This document shows positions 36,572-46,445 of a stretch of 64,000 bases of DNA, piece after piece (positions within the stretch are counted from its first letter, which is position 1; each line of letters begins with the position of its first letter). Source of the stretch: Miltoncostaea sp050250915. GTDB lineage: Bacteria > Actinomycetota > Thermoleophilia > Miltoncostaeales > Miltoncostaeaceae. The notes beneath the pieces are model-generated. The model searched no databases. It was given only the letters and a program-made list of their open reading frames with translations, and was not told where the DNA came from. The position numbers and the translations under genes are program-made. The stretch spans positions 86,732-150,731 of the forward strand of contig JBFWNT010000006.1 of NCBI GenBank assembly GCA_050250915.1, in the 5' to 3' direction.

Positions 36572-36925
36572 ATGCCCGACGTGCCCATCCGCCCCGCGCG
36601 GGGCGAGCCCCTGCGCTGCCCGACCTGCGGCACCCGCCTGGTCGAGCTGGAGCGCAGCGAGATACTGATCGACGCGTGCCCCGAGTGCCGGGGCGTGTGG
36701 CTCGACCGCGGCGAGCTGGACCGGATCCTCGACCGCGAGCGCCGCGCCTCGGCCGGCGTCCGCGACCACGACGAGGACTTCTTCGAGGAGATGGAGGGCC
36801 GCCGCCGGCCCGGCGGCGACGACCGCCCCCGGGACCCCGCCCCGCGGGACGAGACGCCGCCCAAGGAGTCCAGGAAGCGCCGCCGCCGCGGCATGCTCGA
36901 GGACCTCTTCGACTTCGAGTTCTAG
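36572..36925 (+). CDS. TFIIB-type zinc-ribbon protein
   Basis: A 117-residue protein. Residues 16-52 are a zf-TFIIB domain: RCPTCGTRLVELERSEILID, then ACPECRGVWLDRGELDRIL, the four-cysteine ribbon with the W-L-D-x-G-E-L signature. The remaining 65 residues are charged, first acidic then a basic KRRRRG cluster, and end DLFDFEF. Such proteins are widespread and uncharacterised; a nucleic-acid or protein-binding role is likely. It stands alone, with ATG 36572 seven bases behind a TAGCCT hexamer, and its stop overlaps the convergent gene by four bases. Confidence 0.8.
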   Translation: MPDVPIRPARGEPLRCPTCGTRLVELERSEILIDACPECRGVWLDRGELDRILDRERRASAGVRDHDEDFFEEMEGRRRPGGDDRPRDPAPRDETPPKESRKRRRRGMLEDLFDFEF

Positions 36926-37710
36926 CCCGCCGCGGCCGCCGCCAGCGCCACCGCCAGGGCCCGGGCCAGCGGCCCGGGGGCGCCGTCGCCCACGGGGGCG
37001 CCGTCCACCGCCGCGATCGCGACGGCACCGCGCAGGGCGTTGACGGCCACGATCTCCCGGGCCGCCCGCCACTCGCGCTCCTCCGCCGCCCGCTCGCGGG
37101 CGCCCACCGCCGGCAGGCAGATGGCCCGGGCCACGCCGGGCAGCAGGCCGTCGGCGGGGGCGGTCACGACCTCGTCGCCGAGGTCGCAGAACACGTTGGC
37201 CACCGCCGCCTCGCCCAGCCGACCGTCGCGGTCGAGCAGCAGCGCGTGGCCGGCACCCGCCGCCTCGGCGCGGGACTGGGCGAGGCGCCACGCCGCGTAG
37301 GACAGCGTCTTGTGCTCGGCGATCCGGTTCCCCCGCACCCAGGCCCCGGGGAGCGAGAGTGCAGATGAACGTCGCGGTTCGTCCAATTGCACGTCGGCGA
37401 CGGAGAGGGGGGTCGCCTCGATCAGGAGGGTCGGGCGGGGGGTGATGGTCAGGCGCACGCGGGCGGGGCCGCCGCCGTGGGCGGACAGGGTGGCGGCCAG
37501 GGCGTGGCGGATGGCGGCCTCGTCCGGGACCGGCGCCAGCCCGAGCGCGGCGGCCGACGCCAGCAGGCGGCCCAGGTGCCGGTCGAGCAGGGGCACCCTG
37601 CCGCGGTCGGCGCGCATCGTCTCGAACAGGCCGAGGCCCCAGCGCACCCCCGGGTCGTCCGCGGCGAGCACGGCCCGGTCGGGTGTGACGATCCCCCGGT
37701 CGAGCCACAC
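36922..37710 (-). CDS. Class IV aminotransferase, PabC-like aminodeoxychorismate lyase
   Basis: A 262-residue PLP enzyme. It shows the fold-type IV start WLDRGIVTPDRAVLAADDPGVRWGLGLFETMR, the Schiff-base lysine in AEHKTLSYAAWRL, and the PLP-binding GRLGEAAVANVF and LLPGVARAICL blocks. The G-F-E-T and A-E-H-K-T-L-S/N-Y patterns fit PabC (folate precursor pathway) or a D-amino-acid/branched-chain relative. GTG 37710 starts the domain immediately and leaves a 55-base gap to the divergent gene; the frame is open upstream only over that neighbour. A branched-chain aminotransferase is the main alternative. Confidence 0.83.
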   Translation of the reverse strand: MWLDRGIVTPDRAVLAADDPGVRWGLGLFETMRADRGRVPLLDRHLGRLLASAAALGLAPVPDEAAIRHALAATLSAHGGGPARVRLTITPRPTLLIEATPLSVADVQLDEPRRSSALSLPGAWVRGNRIAEHKTLSYAAWRLAQSRAEAAGAGHALLLDRDGRLGEAAVANVFCDLGDEVVTAPADGLLPGVARAICLPAVGARERAAEEREWRAAREIVAVNALRGAVAIAAVDGAPVGDGAPGPLARALAVALAAAAAG

Positions 37711-37765
37711 GACGCGTGTGCGAGGATGCGCCGCGTCCGGAACACGCGGCGAGGAGCTTCTCGGC

Positions 37766-38254
37766 ATGCGGCAGACCATCGCCTTCCAGGCAACCGGCTT
37801 CAACTGCTCCCCCGTCCAGGTGGAGATCGACGAGAACGGCGAGCCGCCCGACCCCGATGCGCTGCCCGTGGCGCTGCTGGCGTTCGAGAGCGGCCCCAAC
37901 TGCGTGCTCACGCTGCCCCTGGCGACCTCGGACGCGGAGAACCTGATGAACGCGTTCACGCAGGCGGAGCCGCACCGTCAGGAGATCCCCAACGCCGGCG
38001 AGTGGCAGCCGATGCCGTCCGGGCTCCCGGAGGGCCTGTTCTGGGCGCTCCAGCCCAACGTGGTGGGCGTGTCGGTGACCCCGCCCCAGCAGACGGTGGA
38101 GGGGGTCATCCCGCACTGGACCCTCGCCTTCGACGACGAGGACGGCAGCCAGGTGCAGATCGCCGTCAGCGACCCGATGTGCGTCCAGGTCGTGCGGGCG
38201 CTCGCCGACGTCGCGCACGGCGACCTCGAGGACACCATCGCAAACGAGGAATAG
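37766..38254 (+). CDS. Hypothetical protein
   Basis: A 162-residue soluble protein of no recognisable family. It is acidic and beta-strand-rich at the start (RQTIAFQATGFNCSPVQVEI), with short runs of prolines and a C-terminal acidic helix ending DLEDTIANEE. No signal peptide, membrane segment or catalytic motif. ATG 37766 has a good GAGGAG ribosome site ten bases upstream. It lies 56 bases ahead of the nitrite/sulfite reductase on the same strand, so it could be co-transcribed with it or separately promoted. Its function is unknown. Confidence 0.72.
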   Translation: MRQTIAFQATGFNCSPVQVEIDENGEPPDPDALPVALLAFESGPNCVLTLPLATSDAENLMNAFTQAEPHRQEIPNAGEWQPMPSGLPEGLFWALQPNVVGVSVTPPQQTVEGVIPHWTLAFDDEDGSQVQIAVSDPMCVQVVRALADVAHGDLEDTIANEE

Positions 38255-38261
38255 CCCCGGG

Positions 38262-38267
38262 TAATCT
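38262..38267 (+). promoter_or_regulatory. Possible -10 element (TAATCT) for the sulfite/nitrite reductase
   Basis: TAATCT lies 44 bases upstream of ATG 38311 in a small AT-richer patch (GGTATTTT follows). It would give a short leader. No convincing -35. Confidence 0.35.
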
Positions 38268-38310
38268 GGTATTTTCGCCGCTCCGAGCGACCACGAGGGC
38301 GGAAACCACC

Positions 38311-40575
<2,265 letters not shown>

Positions 40576-40577
40576 GC

Positions 40578-41132
40578 GTGGCGACCTCCACCGCGACCGA
40601 CATCGTCCGCATCGGGGCCAAGCTCTACGCGGAGAACCCCGGCGTGATCGTCGCCGACGACTACGTCCCGCTGTTCCACGGCTGGATCCAGCGGCGGAGC
40701 CTCGACGGCACCCCCATCGACGTGGCCGACTACAAGCACGTCCCGGACGGTCCCGGGATCATGCTGATCGGCCACGAGGCCGACCGCGCCCTCGACTTCG
40801 GCGAGGGCCGTCCGGGCGTCCTGTACCAGCGTAAGCGGGACGGGGCGGGGTCCCTGGAGGAGCGGTTCGCCGCCGCGATCGAGGCCGCCGACCGCGCGGC
40901 CGCCGACATCGAGGCCGACCCCGCCGCGAACGGCGTCCGGTTCGGCCGCGACGAGATCCTGCTGCGGGTCAACGATCGCCTCAACGCGCCCAACGACGAC
41001 GCGACGTTCGACGCCCTGGGGCCGGCGATCGTCTCGGCCCTCGGGGCGGTGCGCCCGGGGAGGGACGCCGAGCTCGAGCGGGTCACCGACGACCCGAAGG
41101 GCCCGCTCACCATCAGGGTCCGGCTGGGTTGA
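40578..41132 (+). CDS. Hypothetical partner of nitrite/sulfite reductase
   Basis: A 184-residue protein starting at GTG 40578, two bases after the reductase stop, so certainly in the same operon. It shows a DDYVPLFHGWIQRRSLDGTPIDVADYKHV block, then HEADRALDFGEGRPGVLYQRK, and an alpha/beta tail. I recognise no catalytic motif and cannot name a family. Tight linkage suggests a role in sulfite/nitrite reduction, for instance in cofactor or electron supply. A strong hairpin follows the gene and probably ends the operon. Confidence 0.7.
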   Translation: MATSTATDIVRIGAKLYAENPGVIVADDYVPLFHGWIQRRSLDGTPIDVADYKHVPDGPGIMLIGHEADRALDFGEGRPGVLYQRKRDGAGSLEERFAAAIEAADRAAADIEADPAANGVRFGRDEILLRVNDRLNAPNDDATFDALGPAIVSALGAVRPGRDAELERVTDDPKGPLTIRVRLG

Positions 41133-41138
41133 GAACCG

Positions 41139-41176
41139 CCGGGGACCCGCGCGCGGGCGCTCGCTCGGGTCCCCGG
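41139..41176 (+). terminator. Terminator hairpin after the reductase operon
   Basis: An 11-base perfect stem (CCGGGGACCCG at 41139-41149 with CGGGTCCCCGG at 41166-41176) and a 16-base loop, seven bases after the stop at 41132. No T-run follows. Confidence 0.6.
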
Positions 41177-41191
41177 AGCCCGGGCGACGTC

Positions 41192-41386
41192 TCAGGCGGA
41201 CGGCCCCTGCGCCCACGGCTCCCGCGTGGTCGGCATCGTCCACGCCTTCTCGAGCCGACGGAGCTCCGCATCCGCGCGCAGCGTGGCGAAGTACCGGTCG
41301 CGCGCCGAGGAGTAGGCGCCGAAGCTGATCTCCCGCCGCGACCCGTCGTCGCGCCGGGGTTCGCGGTCGTCGCCGCTCGTGCCCAT
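41192..41386 (-). CDS. Small basic hypothetical protein
   Basis: A 64-residue protein, mostly charged, with no known domain: GTSGDDREPRRDDGSRREIS, then a helical FGAYSSARDRYFATLRADAELRRLEKAW and a short tail. ATG 41386 has a clear GGAGGGA ribosome site six or seven bases upstream, which supports it being real. It is a single gene on the minus strand between the reductase-operon terminator and the end of the LAL regulator, which ends at 41442 on the same strand. Function unknown. Confidence 0.55.
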   Translation of the reverse strand: MGTSGDDREPRRDDGSRREISFGAYSSARDRYFATLRADAELRRLEKAWTMPTTREPWAQGPSA

Positions 41387-41441
41387 CACGTCCCTCCCCT
41401 CCGATGGGAGTCCGCTCACGCTGCGGGGCACTATCGTCCGA

Positions 41442-44294
41442 TCAGGCGCCCCCGTCATCGGGGGTTTCCCTAGTCCTGCCGCCCGCCGGTAGGAAGTCCG
41501 AGGTTCGGGACGCCATGCGCGTGGCCAGCTCCGCGCGCGAGCGCACGCCGAGTTTCGCGTAGACGCGGGCCAGGTGGTACTCGACGGTCTTCGGGCTGAT
41601 CAGCAGCGCGGTCGCCGCCTCGCGGTTGGTCGCGCCGCGGGCCACGGTGAGGGCCACCTGCAGCTCCTGGGGGGTCAGGCCGCCCGTCGCGGTGGGCTGC
41701 GCGGGCTGGACGCGCGTTCCCGCGGCGCGCAGCTCGCGGTGCGCCCAGTCCGCCCAGCGGGCCGCCCCGAGCGACTCGAACGTCTCGAGCGCGGCCGTCA
41801 GGGGCTCCCGGGCCTGGCGCACCCGGCGCGCCCGGCGCCGCCGCTCGCCGAGGGTCAGCAGCGTCCGCGCCCGCTCGAACGGGGTGTCGGTGCGGTCGTG
41901 CTGCGCAAGGGCGGCGTCCATGTGCGCCTCGAACGCGTCGTCGTCGGCCAGCATCCCGCGGCAGCGCTCCAGCCCGGCCAGCGTCCACGCCGCGTCGGCG
42001 CGGGCGGCCTGCGCCTGCAGGAAGGCGAGGACGTCCCGGGCGTGCGACTCCTCGCCGGTGCGGATGAGCGTCTCGACGATGTCGGCGCCGTGCCCGTCGA
42101 GGAGGGGGTGGAAGTCCCCCGTCGCCCGGTAACGGCGCTCCAGCGCGCCGAAGCGCTCGCCGGCGCGCGCCAGGTCGCCCTGGCTCAGCGCGAGCAGGCC
42201 CAGCGCGCCGTCGGCGTACCACGACAGGTTGTGGGATTCGGTGCGCACCCCGATCTCCACCGCCCGCGCCGCCCGCTCCCGGCAGGCGGCCGCGTCGCCC
42301 GTGATGGCGTGGAGCATCGCCTCGACCGCGAGGGCATAGCCGGCGAGCGGCGCCTGGCCGGTGTCCTCCGCCATCCGCACGGCCTCGCCGGCGTCGGCGG
42401 CGGCCTGCGGCAGGCGCCCGGTGCGGCGCCGGACGTCGGCGCGCACGGCGAGCGGCCACGGCAGCAGGGACGGCGTCCCGTGCTCGCGGGCGGCGCCGAT
42501 CACCGCGTCGAGCCCGGAGAGCGCATCGGCGTAGCGCTCCTGCAGGTTCAGCGAGATCAGGTGCCCCACCGACCAGACGAACCCGAGCGGCTCGCCCTCG
42601 GCCGCCTGGCGGCGGACCTCGGCCGCGTCGGCCGCGTCGAGCGGCGTCGGCGTGCCCGAGTAGGTGGCGCTGATCGCCTGGGCCGCCGCGAGCTGCGCCG
42701 CCAGCGCCGGGTCGGGGTCGGGCACCAGCGCGAGGGCGCGGGCGGACAGGTCGCGGGCCCGCTCCAGGTCGCGGCGCAGCAGGCAGGGCAGCACGGCCTG
42801 GACCAGCAGCGCCGCGCCCGCGGCGGGCGACTCCTCGCGCATCCGCTCACCCGCGGCGGTGAGCATGTCGACCGCCGCCCGCGTGGAGCCGTTGAGCATC
42901 TCCACGTTGCCGCGGCCGACCATCGCGCGGAGCACCTGGCCGCGCTCGGCCGCCAGGGCGATGACCTCGTCGAAGAGGCGGGCCGCCCGGTCGAACGCGC
43001 CCGCCGCCAGCGCGCACTGGGCCGCGGAGTCCAGCCGCCGCCCGCGCTCGGCCGGCTCCGGGGACAGGCGCGCCGACGCCTCCAGCGCCTCGCAGGCCGC
43101 GGCGTAGGCCGTGCGGCCCGACGCCCGGGTGGCGGCGTCCTCCAGCGCCCGGGCGATCATCTCGTCGGGGCCCGTCGCCGCCATCGCCAGGTGCCAGGCA
43201 CGCCGGTCGAGCGCCCCGGCGTCCCCGAGCGACCCCGCCGCCGCGGCGTGCGCGCGGTGGGCGCCGCGCCGGTCCGGGCCGGCGGCCCCGGCGTAGACGG
43301 CGGCGCGCACCAGCGGGTGGCGGAACCGCAGGCGCGCCGGGCCCACCAGCACCACCCCGGCCCGCTCGGCCGGCTCGAAGTCGGCCATCGACAGCCCCTC
43401 CATCACGAGCGCCCGCGCCAGCACCTCGGGCGAGCCGTTCTCGGTCGCCGCCAGCAGCAGGGCGCGGCGGGTGGGCTCCGGCAGCTCCTCGAGCGGTCGC
43501 AGCAGCGCCTGCTCCAGGTGCGGGCCCACGGGGAGCGGGTCGGGCAGGGGCGCGGCGCCGGCGAGCTGCCGCGCCGAGAGCGCCCCGGCCAGCTCGATCA
43601 GGGCCAGCGGGTTGCCGGCGCAGCCCTCCACCAGCGACGCGATCACGGCGGGATCGGGGACCACGCCGGCGTGGTCCTCCACCAGCACGGCGGCGTGCTC
43701 GGCGGCAAGGCCCCGCATGCGTCGCCGCGGGATGGCCGCCTCGTCCAGCCGCGGGCTGATGCCCTCGCGCGCGGCGATCAGCACCGCAATGCCCTCCGCG
43801 ATCAGCCGGCGGCTGGCGAAGAGGATGGCCTCGAGGGATTCGGCGTCGAGCCAGTGGGCGTCGTCGATGAGGCAGAGGATGGGCCCGTCCTCCGCGGCCG
43901 CGGCGAGCAGGCGGAGCGTGGCGGCGTAGGCGGCGAAGCGGTCGGAGGGCGCGGGCGGCGGACCCAGCGCAAGGGCGCCGCTCAGGGCGTTGGCCTGGGC
44001 CTCCGGCAGCTCCCCAAGGTGGTCCAGGATCGGTCCCAGCAGGTCCCCGAGCCCGGCGAAGGCCAGACGCGACTCGCCCTGCGATCCCGTCGTCTCCAGC
44101 ACGCGGGCGACGCCGGCGCGGGCGCGCGCGAACCGCAGCAGCGCCGTCTTGCCGATGCCGGGTTCGCCCACCACCAGCAGGGCGCCGCTGCGGCCCGCGG
44201 CGGCGCCGGCGATCAGGGCCTCGACCTCGGCCGCCTCCGGCCCGCGGCCGATCATCCCACGCGCCCCCACGGGACCGCGCGGGGGCGCCCGCAC
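41442..44294 (-). CDS. LuxR-family LAL transcriptional regulator (AAA ATPase, TPR, HTH)
   Basis: A 950-residue regulator of the LAL type. The AAA-like NTPase has Walker A GEPGIGKT at residues 43-50 and Walker B ILCLIDDAHW near residue 140. A long middle of TPR-like helices follows (ALEASARLSPEP to VLAFLQAQAARAD). The C-terminal 65 residues are a LuxR/GerE helix-turn-helix: LTPQELQVALTVARGATNRE, then ISPKTVEYHLARVYAKLGVRSRAELA. Such proteins sense a ligand or ATP state and activate operons. Start is GTG 44294, with in-frame alternatives shortly after (GTG 44270, ATG 44255). Targets are unknown; the alpha/beta hydrolase ahead of it on the same strand is a candidate. Confidence 0.88.
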   Translation of the reverse strand: MRAPPRGPVGARGMIGRGPEAAEVEALIAGAAAGRSGALLVVGEPGIGKTALLRFARARAGVARVLETTGSQGESRLAFAGLGDLLGPILDHLGELPEAQANALSGALALGPPPAPSDRFAAYAATLRLLAAAAEDGPILCLIDDAHWLDAESLEAILFASRRLIAEGIAVLIAAREGISPRLDEAAIPRRRMRGLAAEHAAVLVEDHAGVVPDPAVIASLVEGCAGNPLALIELAGALSARQLAGAAPLPDPLPVGPHLEQALLRPLEELPEPTRRALLLAATENGSPEVLARALVMEGLSMADFEPAERAGVVLVGPARLRFRHPLVRAAVYAGAAGPDRRGAHRAHAAAAGSLGDAGALDRRAWHLAMAATGPDEMIARALEDAATRASGRTAYAAACEALEASARLSPEPAERGRRLDSAAQCALAAGAFDRAARLFDEVIALAAERGQVLRAMVGRGNVEMLNGSTRAAVDMLTAAGERMREESPAAGAALLVQAVLPCLLRRDLERARDLSARALALVPDPDPALAAQLAAAQAISATYSGTPTPLDAADAAEVRRQAAEGEPLGFVWSVGHLISLNLQERYADALSGLDAVIGAAREHGTPSLLPWPLAVRADVRRRTGRLPQAAADAGEAVRMAEDTGQAPLAGYALAVEAMLHAITGDAAACRERAARAVEIGVRTESHNLSWYADGALGLLALSQGDLARAGERFGALERRYRATGDFHPLLDGHGADIVETLIRTGEESHARDVLAFLQAQAARADAAWTLAGLERCRGMLADDDAFEAHMDAALAQHDRTDTPFERARTLLTLGERRRRARRVRQAREPLTAALETFESLGAARWADWAHRELRAAGTRVQPAQPTATGGLTPQELQVALTVARGATNREAATALLISPKTVEYHLARVYAKLGVRSRAELATRMASRTSDFLPAGGRTRETPDDGGA

Positions 44295-44372
44295 CCCTCC
44301 CCGCCTGCCACCCCCATCGGGCCCGACTCTAAATGAGCCGGGCCTCGGGCGAAATCGTGTCGGGCGGGGGGA

Positions 44373-45068
44373 CTAGGCGGCGACGGCCTGGCGGCTCCGG
44401 GCCAGGCTCCGGATGGCGGAGATGAGCTCGTTGGGCCGCTCGACCGCGACGTTGTGCCCGGCCTCGCGGACGACGTGGAACCGCGCGTTGGTCATCCAGG
44501 CCGACAGCTCGCGCTGCACCTCGGCCGGGACGGCGCGGTCGGCCGCGCCGGCGAGCACCAGCACCGGGGCGTCCACCTGCGCCAGCGCGCCACGGACGTC
44601 CGGGCGGGTGCCCATGGCCTCCGCCGCCAGGGCCACGCCCTCCGCGTGGCGCCGCTCGCGCAGCGCGCGGGCGACACGCGCCCAGCGGTCCTGGCCCTCC
44701 GGGTCCTCGCCGCGCGGGCCCACGCCCGACACCACGAGGCCCGACACCAGGCCGGGGTGGCCGAGCGCGAGGCTCAGCGCGGTGGCCGCGCCGAGGCCGA
44801 CGCCGACGATGACGGCCCCGCCGCCCTCGGCCGCGGTGAGGCGGGCGACGTCGGAGGCGAAGTCGTCGATGCTCCACGGCCCGTGGGGCGTGGGCGAGTC
44901 GCCGTGGCCGCGCAGGTCGGGGGCGATGATCCGGTACTCGTCGGCGACGGGGCTGAGCGCCTCGATCATGCTCTGGCCGGTCTGTCCCAGATCGTGCAGC
45001 GCGATCAGCGGGGGGCCCTCGCCGGTACGATGGACCCCGAGTTCGATTGCGGGCGGGAGTGAGGGCAT
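44373..45068 (-). CDS. Alpha/beta hydrolase-fold protein with glycine at the nucleophile position
   Basis: A 231-residue alpha/beta hydrolase. Strand and loop blocks are standard (LIALHDLGQTGQSMIEAL, IIAPDLRGHGDS, VLVLAGAADRAVP for the acid and AGHNVAVERP for the histidine). The nucleophile elbow, normally G-x-S-x-G, reads G-V-G-L-G, so the catalytic serine is a glycine; the codons confirm this. It is therefore probably inactive as an esterase or has another role. ATG 45068 has AGGAG about nine bases upstream. It is divergent from a CGNR regulator across a gap with two inverted repeats, so they may be co-regulated. Confidence 0.72.
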   Translation of the reverse strand: MPSLPPAIELGVHRTGEGPPLIALHDLGQTGQSMIEALSPVADEYRIIAPDLRGHGDSPTPHGPWSIDDFASDVARLTAAEGGGAVIVGVGLGAATALSLALGHPGLVSGLVVSGVGPRGEDPEGQDRWARVARALRERRHAEGVALAAEAMGTRPDVRGALAQVDAPVLVLAGAADRAVPAEVQRELSAWMTNARFHVVREAGHNVAVERPNELISAIRSLARSRQAVAA

Positions 45069-45081
45069 CGACGCGCTCCTA

Positions 45082-45105
45082 GTAACCACTGTGATACTGG
45101 TTTAC
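45082..45105. promoter_or_regulatory. Inverted repeat GTAACCA-N9-TGGTT(T)AC between hydrolase and CGNR genes
   Basis: Arms GTAACCA (45082-45088) and TGGTTTAC (45098-45105) are complementary apart from one inserted T, and the centre is nine bases. It lies in the divergent promoter region and looks like a regulator operator, possibly for the CGNR protein. Confidence 0.5.
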
Positions 45106-45130
45106 CGGTGAGAATACGCCCGGAAACTTG

Positions 45131-45145
45131 CACCGTCAAACGGTG
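45131..45145. promoter_or_regulatory. Perfect 6-3-6 inverted repeat touching the CGNR start codon
   Basis: CACCGTCAAACGGTG ends at the base before ATG 45146. It could be an operator or an mRNA hairpin controlling initiation. No separate ribosome binding site is seen. Confidence 0.45.
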
Positions 45146-45688
45146 ATGAGCAGCCGATCCTTCATCCTGGTCGCCGCCCGGCCTGCGCTCGACCTGTGCA
45201 ATACCCAGTTGGGCGGGGAAGATCTCCTGACCACCCCTGACGACCTGTCACGGTGGTTCCTGGCGGCGGGACTGGCGGATCAGCCTGTGGCGATCTCGCC
45301 CCGCGCGCTCGAATCGGCGCGGCGGCTGCGCGAGGAGCTGCGCCCCGCGCTCACGGCCTCCGACGCCCCGGCCGTGGCGAGCATCGCGGAGCGGTGGCTG
45401 GAGGCCACGCCGGGCCGGCTGTGCATCGAGCCCGGGACGCTCACCCCGCGCTTCACGCCCGCGGCGCGCAGCACGGGCTGCCTGCTGGTGCCGGCGGTGC
45501 TCGACGCGCTCGACATCGTCCGCGAGACGCCCGGGCGGGTGCGCGAGTGCGCCGCCGAGCGCTGTCCCGTGCTGTACCTGGACACGAGCCGCAACCGCAG
45601 CCGGCGGTGGTGCTCGATGGAGATCTGCGGGGCCCGGGCGAAGGCGGCCGCCTACTACGCCCGCCGCCGTCGCGACGGCGGGCCCTAG
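45146..45688 (+). CDS. CGNR zinc-finger (ABATE) transcriptional regulator
   Basis: A 180-residue protein of the ABATE/CGNR group. The N-terminal ABATE half starts ILVAARPALDLCNTQLGGED. The C-terminal CGNR zinc finger reads RECAAERCPVLYLDTSRN, then RRWCSMEICGARAKAAAYYA, with the four cysteines of the finger (the usual CGNR is CGAR here). These proteins act as transcription factors. ATG 45146 (or GTG 45143) is chosen because an inverted repeat ends directly at it; a TTG at 45128 would extend the protein by six residues. It is divergent from the alpha/beta hydrolase gene, with a shared operator-like region. The 3' end overlaps the convergent hydrolase by four bases. Confidence 0.85.
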   Translation: MSSRSFILVAARPALDLCNTQLGGEDLLTTPDDLSRWFLAAGLADQPVAISPRALESARRLREELRPALTASDAPAVASIAERWLEATPGRLCIEPGTLTPRFTPAARSTGCLLVPAVLDALDIVRETPGRVRECAAERCPVLYLDTSRNRSRRWCSMEICGARAKAAAYYARRRRDGGP

Positions 45689-46422
45689 GCGTCGACCTCC
45701 GCGAGGAACGGGCGCACGACGGCGACCCACTCCTCGGGGCGCTCGATGGCGGTGAGGTGCCCCGCCCCCTGCATCACGTGCAGGCGTGCGTCCGGCATCG
45801 CCGCCACCATCGCCTCCGAGAGCGGGGGCGGCGTGAGCCCATCCTCCGAGCCCGCGATCACCAGGGCCGGCATCGCCATCGCCGGCAGGTCGGGCCGCCG
45901 GTCGGCGCGGCCGGCGAGTGCCTCCAGCGCGACGGCGACCGCCTCCGGGTCCTGGGCGTCGGCGATCGCCCGCGCCGCGTGCATCGCGGCCAGGTCGCCG
46001 GGGGCGACCATCCGCGGTACGAAGCCGTCGAGGAACGCCCCGAGCCCCCCCGCCCGCACCTGGGCGGCGCTCGCGTGGCGGCCGGCGGCCGCCTCCCCGG
46101 TGTCGGGCTCGGCGCGGGTGTTGGACAGGACGAGCGCCGCGACCCGCTCCGGGTGCCGCGCCGCCAGGGCCAGCGCCACGTAGCCGCCCAGCGACAGGCC
46201 GCCCACCATGGCCCGGCCGCCCGGCAGGCCGGCGATGAGCGCCGCCACCTCGTCGGCGGCGGCGTCCACCGACACCCCCGGCCGGAGCGGAGCGCTCCCG
46301 AGGCCGGGGAAGTCGGGCGTCACGACGGTCCGGTCGCCCGACAACCCGGGCACCACCCCCGACCACAGGCCGGCGTCGAGGGGGAACGCGTGGAGCAGTA
46401 CCAGCGGGGTCGCCTCGGGCAT
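45685..46422 (-). CDS. Alpha/beta hydrolase (canonical catalytic serine)
   Basis: A 245-residue alpha/beta hydrolase with intact catalytic elements: HAFPLDAGLWSGVV, the nucleophile elbow GGLSLGG, an acid in AGSEDGLTPPP and the histidine in GAGHLTAIERPEEW. It would hydrolyse an ester, lactone or similar bond in the cytoplasm; the substrate is unknown. ATG 46422 follows TAGCGT (minus strand) by seven bases, so its mRNA looks leaderless. It is divergent from the 46446 gene, with overlapping -10 elements, and converges on the CGNR gene. Confidence 0.87.
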   Translation of the reverse strand: MPEATPLVLLHAFPLDAGLWSGVVPGLSGDRTVVTPDFPGLGSAPLRPGVSVDAAADEVAALIAGLPGGRAMVGGLSLGGYVALALAARHPERVAALVLSNTRAEPDTGEAAAGRHASAAQVRAGGLGAFLDGFVPRMVAPGDLAAMHAARAIADAQDPEAVAVALEALAGRADRRPDLPAMAMPALVIAGSEDGLTPPPLSEAMVAAMPDARLHVMQGAGHLTAIERPEEWVAVVRPFLAEVDA

Positions 46423-46429
46423 CGCGCGG

Positions 46430-46439
46430 ACGCTACCGT
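46430..46439. promoter_or_regulatory. Overlapping divergent -10 elements
   Basis: Plus strand: TACCGT (46434-46439), six bases before GTG 46446. Minus strand: TAGCGT (complement of 46430-46435), seven bases before ATG 46422. The two hexamers share two bases, so polymerase binding in the two directions should be mutually exclusive. Confidence 0.55.
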
Positions 46440-46445
46440 GTCCGG

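Noticed and set aside
37310..37765. Longer N-terminus for the 162-residue hypothetical protein
   Set aside because: Upstream codons are antisense to the PabC-like gene; a GAGGAG site ten bases before ATG 37766 fixes the start.
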